The notes under the pieces are model-generated. The model worked only from the letters and a program-made list of their open reading frames with translations, was not told where the DNA came from and did not search any database. A DNA stretch of 64,000 nucleotides from positions 61,697,268 to 61,761,267 of the forward strand of contig NC_079324.1 in the NCBI RefSeq assembly GCF_029931775.1, in the 5' to 3' direction. Positions within the stretch are counted from its first letter, which is position 1. Each line of letters starts with the position of its first letter. This stretch comes from Euleptes europaea (taxonomy: Eukaryota; Chordata; Lepidosauria; Squamata; Sphaerodactylidae). Below are positions 9,301 to 18,976 of this stretch, piece after piece. Both the position numbers and the translations under genes were made by a program.

Positions 9301-12300
9301 AGGCCACTGGTTTGGTCTGTTACCCTCCATGTTAACTGCTGGCCAATTTGATGCCTCTGACTTAAAGAGCTGAATACTGTAATGTTGGAATAAGTGTTAG
9401 CTTTTAATTTATATTGTTGTGATATTTACTGTATTGCAAACTGCCCTGAGCTTTGGACGGGCGGTATAGAAATCTGATAAAAAAATGAATGAAAATGACG
9501 GTATTAGATTTATTCTAGAGTTGCTCTGCAGAAACCGCAATCTCTCTCCTGTGCATCCTGCTGTACCTTCAACTTGCTGTATCATATCTACATTAGATCT
9601 CTTGCATTATGAGAGCCTCAACAATGAAGTCAAAGATTTAGATGTTTTCTGAAATGGTGCTTCTCCAGTATTACAGGATTAAAATTAGCATCAGGAGCAT
9701 GGTGACGACTGTCCCCTCAAGGCTAGGATGTTGCAGCACTAGTTAGTCACAAAGTTAGCAAGCAGTTAATTTCTGTATCTTCAGACAAAGAAAATCCTAT
9801 ACCTTCTGGCCAAAGCTTCTTGGGCGTCCATTGCTGTATTTCGTCCCCTAAAGGGTGGAGGGCTAGGAGTTCTGCTGTGACTTCTGCTGAATCTTCTGGG
9901 TTTTTCAGGTCTCTTCTTTTTTTCTCTACAAGCAGACATTTTAAAACACATTTTAAAACTGTTTCATAATGGTTTAAATAAATTAACCTTAATCTAACTG
10001 CCAGGGTACATTCTCAATTTCAAAAGTGCTGTAGCCACTCTATGATTTTCACTTCTTTACGAAAAGCAGACAAACCTACCTGCTTCTACTTCTAGTTCTG
10101 CTCCTGCTCCGACTTCTATGCCTGTGTCTAGATCTTGATCTAGAACGTGATCTTACACGCCGCTTTCTATCTCTGCTTCGAGAACGTGACTTTTTTCTAT
10201 CACGGCTTCTACTACGGTGACGCCTGAAAACACATTCCAAATTCCTCATAATATTTCCCAGCTTGACAATTCTCTTTTAATTGCAGCAAAATACAATTAA
10301 AACATCACATTGTATTTAGGCAATAACAAAAGACTATATATTTTCGTCTTCTCATCAACGAACAGCACATGTTCACCTAAAAATCAAATTAACAGTCTAC
10401 TGTTACTCTACTAAGTATTTCCAAAACAAGCTGACATCTCAGAATTGATCAAAAAGAAGTTTTGTCCCCTACATCTGGCAAGTGGTTGTTCAAGATTCTG
10501 ACTGCCCAATTCCAATTAGTAAATGAATCGTTGGTGGGTATCAAACAAGTTACACAAACATCATTAAAAAAAAAATGTCACACTGGCACTTTACTAATGC
10601 CCCAACATGGCAAAGAAACAATACAGCAAATAATCAGTATATTTAATTCACTAAATATTTAATTTAATGTGTCCGTATTAATTTCATGCTGAAGTCTATC
10701 ATTTGCATACAAAACTTCTCAGAATACTTCAGAAAAGTAATAATCAGAAGAATATTTATTCAAAAAGTTCTAAGTAATCTACCTTTCATGAGACTTAGAC
10801 CTTGAATGACTCCGTCCTCTTGAGGATTTTTTCTCTTTGCGCTTATGCCGATCCTCACCATTTTCGGAGGTATTCAGGCTGTCTCTTCCTTTATCAGAAG
10901 AGTGTTCTTTGTCATTATGGTCTTCCGATTTGTGCTTTTTGGACGATTTTTCTTTGGACCCGTGTCTTCTTGCCTGTTTTAAGAAGAAGTTGGTTCTTTC
11001 AGGAAAATAGTGCAACAAAGAGAGTTAGTATGGGCATCAGTAGATAAGAATGATATGTTGTGATGCAACATTAGTAACCTTAGGAGCGTGGCCCAGTCAA
11101 CTGTGATGGCTTTAACACCACCACCCAATGTTGCACATACACACTATCATTCCTCCTCCCTCTGCTATCCTCCCCCTTCAAACCTTTTATGCAACATGGC
11201 TAAAGGTTCTCATACCAAGACCAGCTTTACAGAACAGTCCCTCTCAATGACTGGTTACACTATATACAGTGGTAGGAAAATGGCATTGCTTCCCAATACT
11301 ACGAAGAGGATGCGATGTGACAAGTACTTATTGGTAAGCACATCAGCCGTTATGAAGACAACTTGAAAGTAGCTCTACAGGCCATCCTCTGAGAGGCACT
11401 AACAGTCTGTATTTTCAGGACATCTTCAGCTTTGAAGTCTTAAGTAACAGGTAATCAATATGACCAAACTGCATTATTTTAAGCATGCTCTGGTCATATA
11501 AAGTTTGGTTTCACCCACGATATTTGGTGAGGACTATCTGCTGGCGTCCCTCTAGACAGTACATTTTATACCCTCAAGACTAAAAAACCCCACACAGAAA
11601 GAGTAAATCTGACTGTTTCAACCACTACTTCATGTCTTTCAGGCCCAACTAAACCTAACGAAAAACACATTACATATTTACAATTCATCAACTTGCTGCT
11701 GAAGTCGGTTATATCTACAAAGTGTGCATCATCTTCCCATTCTAAGATAAAAATGTGTTAGGATATAAAACAGCCTAGGAGATTATTTCAAGCAGTTTCT
11801 AAAAACAGGTCAATTTTGGCTACTTCTTTCCTGTCACTAATACAACCACTGAAGAAAGATGTTTAGAACTCACCATGAAATAAAAACACAACGCCTCTGC
11901 TTATTATGTGCCCACTAGCACGAAATGACACCTTAGACAGAGGTGACTTGTGAATTTGATGTTATGGGGCAGGTCTACATATTTGTACACTACCCAATCC
12001 TCTTTCATCATTGTAAATTACATCACTATGGTACGAAGCCAATGAGTCATTCAACACCTATTAACATTACAGAAATAAAGGCCCTGGTCAACATTAAAAA
12101 TGTTGGGCCAAAACTTCAGAACAGTTTCAAGTAACAAATTCTTCCCACTAAATTTAAGATCTAAAACGTACAGGGGTATTTGCTTTAAGTCACTTATACA
12201 CAGAGAAACCAGTCTTAATATCATTTTAGAAGTGCATCTAATCATAAGATTAAACATCAATAAAATCTGAGTAAACATGGAGCATTCTAAACACATACTT

Positions 12301-15300
12301 TGTATTAAAAATCACCATTATACCCCATAACCAATTTTAAGTTTCTTTTTTAAGGGAAATATGAGTTTGAATGACTAATAGTTACCTTATCATGAAGTAG
12401 GCTTATAATTTTGCTATCTGAGTCTGGAGCGTCTTCAGTTCAGTCTCTTCGCGCATTAGCACGCTGAGTATGATTTATTATAGAAATGTTATCATGTGAT
12501 CTGAACAATATAGTCAATTTCACAAATACTCTCCTAGTTTTTTTTTTAAACAGAGCTTCCATTGGGAAGGGGAAAGAAGTCCATGCCCCCCCATTAGATT
12601 TTTCATTTTTCTAGTTTAACACTAGCTCAGTAGAACTTTACTTCCAACACTGATGACTGTACGAGGGGGTGGGTGGGTTATAACCTCTCCTCAGTTGGTA
12701 ACTGACTTACCTAGCAACATTATTGCAACCGTCACCTCACCAAACAATGTTATTACTATTGATGCCTCTCATTCCCCTTGGTTTTGCTTTAATGTGATAT
12801 TTACTTCTAAGAACCCTGTATTTTCCCCTATATTTCACGACCAAGGCGTAGAACTAATTAGGGACTAGGGTCAAGAAGAACAAAAGGAATTTGCACATTC
12901 TGAGCTCTGATCATGTAACAGAAGGCACAAGAACTCTGATTAATGGAAGCTCTGTGAGAACCAAATAAACCAATTCTATTTCTCCACAGAAATTTTAATC
13001 GTAGGTTGATTCCACAGTTAATTTTAGTGAACTTTTGTCAACTATTACCTTTTTGTCAAAATGATGGCTTCAGTCATGCTTCTCACTCCAAACACATTTT
13101 CTTTGAATTTACAAGGGGTTTTTGTACTTACCATTAAGTCAATTACATACGTTTACACATGCTATGACACACGTATAAATATGTCTGATACAATTACCTA
13201 AACACTACAAAGTATTAATTACCTCTTTGCTTCTGCTCCGGCTTCTGTATTTTTTCCCGTCATTATCTAAGAAAATAAAATTTTATTAATCATAAAATAA
13301 AGCAGCCTGGAAAACTTTATATTTTAAAAACAACACATATTCAACAATTCCCAGACATATCCAATAAACACTGGCTCAGTATTTAAGCAGTCTTAAACTA
13401 ATAAAATTTTGACTAATTTGTATTTTCATCCTCTACAACATTACTATTTTACCCAACACACATCATGTTAGTATGATAGTTTAAAATATGGAGAAGCTCA
13501 ATAGTTTTAAAAGGCTTCAGAGTTTAAATCTAACTTGAGTTCTATGATTTCCAGCACCTAATAGAAGAATATGGTAGAAGGAAGATTTTTCAGAGATTTA
13601 GATTTTTGAATATAATAAACAGCAAAACTGAAACTTGACAGTAATGGCCCTCACCATCAACACCAATATTGCCCGCAATCACTGAATAAGAAATACAGGA
13701 CTCAACAATACTTACAAATTAGTACCAGATCTTAAATCTATAAAAAATTAAGCACATTTACTTGGAAGTCTTAATTTCAATGGAATTTACAGTTACCACG
13801 GTAAAATCAACAGACCTACACGGAAGAAACTCTGCACAAGATTGTGCTATATAAGTAAACTTTGTACAGATATCCCCAAGTAGACAAAAACATTATCAAC
13901 CAATTGAATTTTATAACTTTGGAGGCTTCCATACCTGATTTCCGTTTTCTTTCTCTTGAATGTGAACGAGACCTTGAGAAATGATGCTTTGAAGTTCTAG
14001 GAGAACTAGACGTATCTGACTGTTCTCTTTTCTTCTCTCTGTCAGGAGATGACTTTTCTGGGGCTGCTGCCTCTCGCTCTGTATCACTAGCCTATTTCAA
14101 AATGGAATTAAACGCTTATATAATTCCAGCCTATTTAACTTGTGTTAAATTATATGACTTAAACACCTGTCTTTAAACAATTACTTTTACTTCGATGGTA
14201 CCTATTCAGTTAAGTTTATTGAGAGCTGCTGCATTCTAGTTACTGATTAGATACACAAAAGACAACCCTCTAAGACACAGAAAAGAACACTGGTACAAGA
14301 ATGCACTAGAGGAAGTGAGAAATCAAAACACAGTGGAAGTTCATAATGTTTATAACAAGACAAATATTATGATGGGTAGTTAGCAAACACCGGTTTCAAA
14401 AACTACTTTTTCAGAAAGCTTGCCTAACACTGCCTATAATCTTTTGTTGTATGCCCCCGTGTGTCCAAAAGAGCTTCAGTCTGTGCAAATTCCTGTGGCT
14501 GAGAACATCATAATGGGCTTAAACACCAGCCAAAGTTTGCTAGCTACCCATCATAATATTTGTATTTGTTTTGTTATAAGTTACAAACTTGCACTTTGTT
14601 TTGATTTCTCATTCCATCTATTACATTCTTGTATTTTTGTTCTTTCCTGTATTCTAGTTACTGACAATTTAATCATCCGAAGCATTGTGGTACTAGATTT
14701 TTCAAAAACCAACAAATATCCAAAACCTAGCTCATACAACTGTGCTCAAGCTGAGTATTACAGTTATATGATTAAATCCTATTAAAATGTTAGTCTACAG
14801 CATATTAAATTAACCAATTTCCAACATTCTGACATGACAGGGCTTGCAGAACTATCCCCCTTGCATGCTCATCCTAGCACCTGACAGATGAGAGAAGATG
14901 ACTTGCATCTAATGCACTTCCAATTAAATTCCAAAGGCGAAATTCCTCTGAAGTGACAGCTCTGAACCCTTACCTAATTCAGGAAACATAGGAGAGACAG
15001 CCTGCAAGTTTGTTTTTTTACTAAACAGCAACTTTTCCTTATCTCAGAAAAAAATAAATCTTTTGACTTAAAAAGCAACAAAAAACTTGATCAGACTGAT
15101 CAGTCCTTGGCCTACTACATTTTCTGTAGGCTCCCTCCACTCCCACACCTGGTGGGTCTGATCTATTTTTACTACCAAAGACACAAGTTAATACAATGAT
15201 CCTTGTGACACTCATGTTTTAGTTAACTATCCTACAACTCAAGTACACTATGCACTTTCCAAGAGGAACCCTATTTTTAAACACATTTTATTTTAAAGTG

Positions 15301-15980
15301 TCAACGAAGTACCAGCTATTGAGGGGGGAATCCCCATCTTCCTGTGACAGCCCCTCCCCCTCTGAATCTATTTTATTAGAATTCTTCAAAAACCAGATTG
15401 CTTCCATGTCTGTGCAGCCAGGTCATACGCCTCTTTCATGTCACCATGGAAATCGAAACAAAGGCAAAATTCTTGCCAGATTTGGCATAGTATCATTTTA
15501 TTTTACTTCTAACCTTTCAACACCTAGACACAGAAAAAGTGAAGGGCTTTCAATTTACCAAATAAAAGCCTCTTGATTAGCATGTCTTCTAGTTGAACAA
15601 TCCACAATTTAGACATCTAGAATTAGAAGTGACTAAGGGTGGGGGAATGGCAATTTTTTGAATATCTTCTACTTTAGTATTTTAATATCAGCTTTTAATT
15701 AGTGAACAGGATACTCTAAGGATCTGCCTTTTAAAAAATTGTTAGATTACATTACCGTGCAAGATCAGCAAAGAATATCATTTCAGTTTCAACTAAAAGG
15801 TAATGGTGTGTGAAAAAAACCAGAAACACTGGAGGAGGGGCTTTCCCCATCATGTTCTTTCTTTCGAGGGAGGACTTTTCAATTTTTCAAAAGAAAAACT
15901 GGAAAAACTGAGGGAGCGCTGAAAAAACAATCCTATGAAATGAATGGGCTTAGCTGGAGTAACTCTCTTTAAGAATACAC

Positions 15981-16046
<66 letters not shown>

Positions 16047-16054
16047 ACACACAC

Positions 16055-16103
<49 letters not shown>

Positions 16104-17070
16104 TATATATTTCTATATATATATCTTTTCTTTTCTTTTAATTTTATTCCCCTGCCCCTTTTTCCTTCTGTATCCCATTTTCTATTAAAAACCAATAAAA
16201 ATATTTATTAAAAAAAAGAGAAAAGAATGCATTGTAAATCTCCCAACCGTTAACTACACCCATGACGTATTTATTAAATAGAAGTCAGGTTTGCTAAATG
16301 AGGCGATCCGAGTATATCTGGGATTTGGGAACGGTCTCGATCCAAGGCTTTCTGTCAATCGTACGAGTTTCCTGAGCAACTTATACTGAAAACTTTAACT
16401 CTGCTCGCGCGCCGTTTCCCATCGCCCTTGCATGCAAAAAATGTTTCCAGGACGAAGCCACGAAAGTGCCTTTTGCATGCGAAATCGTTTCTACCCACGA
16501 TGGGGTGGCTTTCGGCGGGCAACGCTGCTCTCTAAGCCTCAGGCCCGTCCCACCCCGTCATCTTCAACGGCACCACTACTACCGCCCCACCTCACAGGGC
16601 TGTTGTTACGGTCACCAAACCGGTTAAAACAGGCGCGAGCGAATGGGGTGGGGAGGGGGGAGAAACCCAATGTCGCTACTCGCTCAAACCTTTCTTCAAT
16701 AAAAAAGAAAAGCAAGTAGCATCGCAGCACAGCTACGCTTTCAAAACAAAAAAACCCCTGCGGGCATCCCATAATAGTCCAGATCACCCCCTGCCCCAAA
16801 GGACAAGAACGCGAGAAGGGTTTGCGCGTGTGGAAGAAGAGGAGAAACTTCGAGAAAGGAGCCGCTTTCTCCCCCCTCGGCCCGCCAGGCCCATCATGGC
16901 GGCTGCGCTGAGGGGAGGAGAAGAGAAGGGGGGAGGAGACGGGCGCCATCTTGTCTCCTCCGCCCGGCTCGCCCCTCAGACCTCGCCCGGGAAAAGGAAA
17001 AAAGAAAACACACACCCCCCACATCTATTCCGGCTCCCCCCCCCCCAATGAAGGCCTCGCTCACCGCCAT
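6319..17070 (-). CDS. RSRC2: RSRC2, arginine/serine-rich coiled-coil protein 2 (10 coding exons)
   Basis: Coding exons on minus, in order: 17070-17065, 14091-13935, 13266-13223, 10973-10783, 10223-10080, 9925-9803, 8608-8529, 8117-7885, 7062-6973, 6498-6319 (stop TGA at 6321-6319). All have GT donors and AG acceptors, and together they give 415 codons in one frame. Exon 1 encodes only Met-Ala. Exon 2 begins ASDTEREAAAPEKSSPDR, close to human RSRC2 as I recall it (434 residues). RS dipeptides dominate residues about 40-200 (RSRSRSRHRHRSRSRSRTR). A helical stretch ERAKKLQEQREKELVEKQKQ lies near residues 223-243, then an Ala-rich conserved block (LLASGTQVTPQIAMAAQM). The C-terminus (SAEIWEKLNFGNKDQ, then FRKLMGIK) resembles the small acidic protein-like domain. 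RSRC2 is thought to be a nuclear, splicing-associated protein; its exact role is poorly known. No frame break is seen. Confidence 0.95.
7480..7790. repeat. Three tandem copies of a 102-103-bp unit in an RSRC2 intron
   Basis: Units start at 7480, 7583 and 7685, each beginning GAATC and running through GGGTGCTAG to AAGTCCAATAAAGT. The copies differ at only a few positions. The unit is not one of the dispersed repeats I recognise elsewhere in the window, so this looks like a local triplication inside the intron between the exons at 7062 and 7885. Confidence 0.9.
8950..9485 (+). repeat. L2-like LINE 3' end
   Basis: Frames read fragments of the C-terminal part of an L2-type ORF2: KVLVIAFKALHSLGPIYL, then AFSVAAPPWWNALPG, then FRRACKTELF. 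The 3' end (ACTGCCCTGAGC, GGGCGGTATAGAAATCTGAT, then an A-rich tail) is typical of reptile L2. Frames are broken. It lies in the RSRC2 intron between 8608 and 9803. Confidence 0.7.
10974..13222. other. RSRC2: RSRC2 intron 3, mostly unique AT-rich sequence
   Basis: Apart from the candidate poison exon at 12386-12463 I see no coding signal or recognisable repeat. The open frame at 11088-11366 has no conserved character. Confidence 0.5.
12386..12463 (-). other. RSRC2: Candidate cassette (poison) exon in RSRC2 intron 3
   Basis: On minus, 12463-12386 is a 78-nt stretch preceded by an AG (ATACTCAG) and followed by a good donor (AAG then GTAAC). It is less AT-rich than the surrounding intron. The preceding exon ends in phase 0, so inclusion would read seven codons (RANARRD) and then TGA. 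That is the design of nonsense-mediated-decay exons common in RS-protein genes. The polypyrimidine tract is weak. Its existence as an exon is an inference. Confidence 0.4.
14233..14664. repeat. Fold-back insertion with direct repeats in RSRC2 intron 1
   Basis: Arm one (about 14280-14388) and arm two (about 14535-14645) are inverted copies of one another, sharing blocks such as GAGAAATCAAAACA and AAATATTATGATGGGTAG, at roughly 80 percent identity. The spacer is about 146 nt. The whole is bracketed by the 14-bp direct repeat ATTCTAGTTACTGA at 14233-14246 and 14651-14664, which looks like a target-site duplication. The open frame at 14420-14785 runs through it and has no recognisable product. 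Confidence 0.75.
14665..16480. other. RSRC2: RSRC2 intron 1 remainder
   Basis: AT-rich intronic sequence with the microsatellite at 15981-16124. I recognise no gene. The open frames 15250-15576 and 15850-16211 are chance frames or microsatellite translation. Confidence 0.5.
15981..16124. repeat. Compound TG/TA/CA microsatellite
   Basis: A (TG)n run passes into (TA)n and then (CA)n, followed by a second TA and CA block. TG then TA then CA is self-complementary, so the tract can form a hairpin or cruciform. Several short open frames here (YIYIYI and THTHTH peptides) are translation of the repeat. Confidence 0.95.
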
Positions 17071-17420
17071 GTCGCGGCGACCCCTCCTCACAAGGGCGCT
17101 CGTCCGGCCTTTCCCCCCGCCGAGCGGCTCTCGACGCTCGCCCAGCCTCCACCGACTGAGGCGACCGAGCGGCCCCGCCCACTCCTCAGGATCCCCGGAT
17201 GTCACGGGCGGGGGGGGCGGGGGGAGGAGGAGGGAAGCGCTGCCCCCGCGCCGCCTTTGAGCCAAGGCGGGAGCGCGTCGCTCGGAAGCAGCGCGAGGGG
17301 GGCGGAGTTGCCGCCAAAACCGACACTCGCCTGAGGCGGCGGCGGCGGCGGCTTTTCCTTTCTTGCCGGCCCAACCTTTGTGGGGAGGAGGGAAGGGGCC
17401 TGGAAACGGTGCGTGTCGAG
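16480..17420. promoter_or_regulatory. Head-to-head CpG-island promoter of RSRC2 and KNTC1
   Basis: This GC-rich block contains the RSRC2 start codon (17070-17068, minus) and lies about 1.6 kb upstream of the KNTC1 start codon (plus). Two YY1-type cores lie just inside RSRC2 intron 1: ATGGCGGC at about 16895-16902 and GCCATCTTG at about 16946-16954. An E2F-like GCCGCCAAAA lies at about 17310-17319, which would suit a cell-cycle gene such as KNTC1. A possible KNTC1 non-coding first exon could end at the GTGCGT near 17410. No TATA box is evident. Confidence 0.65.
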
Positions 17421-17589
17421 GGTGGGGGTCTCCCAAAGCTTTTTTGGTAGGCGGGAATTCAACGGGTGTAGTGGTTAAGAGCGGTGGACGCCGGTCTGGA
17501 GAACCGGCCTTGACTCCCCCACTCCTCCACAGGAGCGGCGGAGGCGAATCTGGAGAACCGGGCTGGCTTCCCCACTCCTCCACACGAAG

Positions 17590-17940
17590 TAGGGCTGCCT
17601 TCATCACCGGCCGGAGGTTTTTTGGGACGGAGCCTGAGGGGGGCGGGGTTTGGGAGGGGAGAGTGCCATAGAGTCCAATGGCCAAAGTGGCCATTTTCTC
17701 CAGGTGAACTTACCTGTAGCAGGAGATCTCCAGCTAGTACCTGGAGGTTGCACGTGGCTCAAAAAATGATAATAAAGTACGATAATATCAAAAACAAGAA
17801 TATCTTGGTGTAAGAACTATATTCATATAATTCTTACACCAAGATATTCTTGTTTTTGGTATTATCGTACTTTATACAGTTGCTCATATTTTCAGCATAG
17901 GTTCCTTATTCTCTACAGTTCCTGGAGGTTGGCGACCCTA
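17590..17940 (+). mobile_element. Short hAT-like element inserted into the SINE
   Basis: The ends are TAGGGCTGCC and GGCGACCCTA, which are imperfect inverted repeats. It is flanked by CACACGAAG at 17581-17589 and 17941-17949, an 8-9-bp target duplication. The body (GGAGCCTGAGG, CAATGGCC, AGTGGCCAT, GGAGATCTCCAGC) matches the copy at 61703-61907. It carries a further 169-nt insert with a long hairpin. It has no coding capacity and would be mobilised in trans. Confidence 0.8.
17752..17920. repeat. Insert containing a near-perfect 45-bp inverted repeat
   Basis: Arms 17772-17816 and 17831-17875 are reverse complements at 44 of 45 positions, with a 14-nt loop (17817-17830). The insert is flanked by CCTGGAGGTTG at 17741-17751 and 17921-17931, and the related element at 61703 lacks it. 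The duplication suggests a target-site duplication. It has no tail or motif that assigns it to a family. Confidence 0.8.
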
Positions 17941-18150
17941 CACACGAAGCCAGCTGGGTGACCTTGGGCTAGTCACAGCTCTCCTAGAGCGCTCTCAGCC
18001 CCACCTACCTCCCAGGGTGTCTGTTGTGGGGTGGGAAGGGGAGGTGATTGTAAGCCGGTTTGAGTCTCCCTTAAGTGGTAGAGAAAGTCGGCATAGAAAA
18101 ATCAACTCTTCTTCTTCTTCTGTATTGCAAATTCCAGAAACGGTATAAGC

Positions 18151-18571
18151 CAGAGGTGTCAAACTCATTTGTTACAAGGGCCAGATATGACATAAATGTC
18201 ACTTGGTCGGGCCACGCCATGTGAACCATAGAATTTCATGCCAGGTACCGTTCTGGCAAAAGCTGTAAATAAATTATTCAATATGCCAAGTACCGGGGAT
18301 ACAAACTTTATAGAAGACACAGGCAAACCCAATTAATGATATTATTTTCTATTTTATTTTTACTTAAAATACAAATGTGCTTAAAGCAATAACACTCTTA
18401 CAATATTTTCTTTTATTTAATCGGGTGCTGGTTGCTGCCCCAGCTTGGAAGCTTGCCATGGACCCGCCAGCCCAGATTGAGATGGGGGGGCTGCCTTGGC
18501 TGGCTCGTGGGCTGAATAAGAGCTCTCAAAGGGTGGGATCTGGCCTCTGGGCCTTATGTTTGACGCCTCTG
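18151..18571 (+). mobile_element. Non-autonomous hAT element with perfect 8-bp TSD
   Basis: It begins CAGAGGTGTCAAACTC and ends in GTTTGACGCCTCTG, which are terminal inverted repeats. The target duplication GTATAAGC is present at 18143-18150 and 18572-18579. The element is 421 bp, with no transposase frame. It lies upstream of the first KNTC1 coding exon. Confidence 0.92.
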
Positions 18572-18976
18572 GTATAAGCTGTTTTTCCAGAGAACTTGTT
18601 TGAGGTGTCTCTCATGGCACTGAAAAATACTGTGTTTGGTAAGGGTGAGTCTGGCCCTTCAGGGAACTTGTCAAGGGCTGGTTTATTCCGTTATTAATTG
18701 CATCGCCCCTCTCAGGAAAAAAAATGCTTGCTGGATACTTGTTTGTCAAACTTTTGCCACTCAGGTGGCAAACTCTGGAAATGTGGCATAGCTGTTTGTT
18801 TGCTTGCTGCCTTTCTACCTTCTAGGAAGGTGGCTTGCAATTTATGTAATTATAAAATGCATAAAACATGTTTTGCTGCATTGTAAAGGCTCAAGGGCTT
18901 TTGCTGCCCTGCCCTTTTTATTTTCTGCTTTTGGGTTCCCCCCCCCCCCCCAGAATAGCATACAGACTTTGAGAAG

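Larger units (their letters stand above)
17465..18120 (+). repeat. tRNA-derived SINE split by an inserted hAT-like element
   Basis: The SINE head (GTGTAGTGGTTAAGAGCGG as A-box region, with degenerate B-box copies and the CCACTCCTCCACA phrase) ends at 17589. The body resumes at 17941 with CACACGAAGCCAGCTGGGTG and continues to the CTTCTTCTTC tail at about 18120. The same SINE occurs uninterrupted at 37914-38212, which confirms that 17590-17940 is an insertion. Confidence 0.88.

Noticed and set aside
15850-16211. Frames made of YIYIYI and THTHTH peptides
   Set aside because: Microsatellite translation.
16894-17694. 266-codon open frame on minus across the RSRC2 promoter, with overlapping frames
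   Set aside because: It is proline, arginine and glycine-rich translation of a CpG island, running through the RSRC2 exon 1 donor and into repeat sequence. No domain content.
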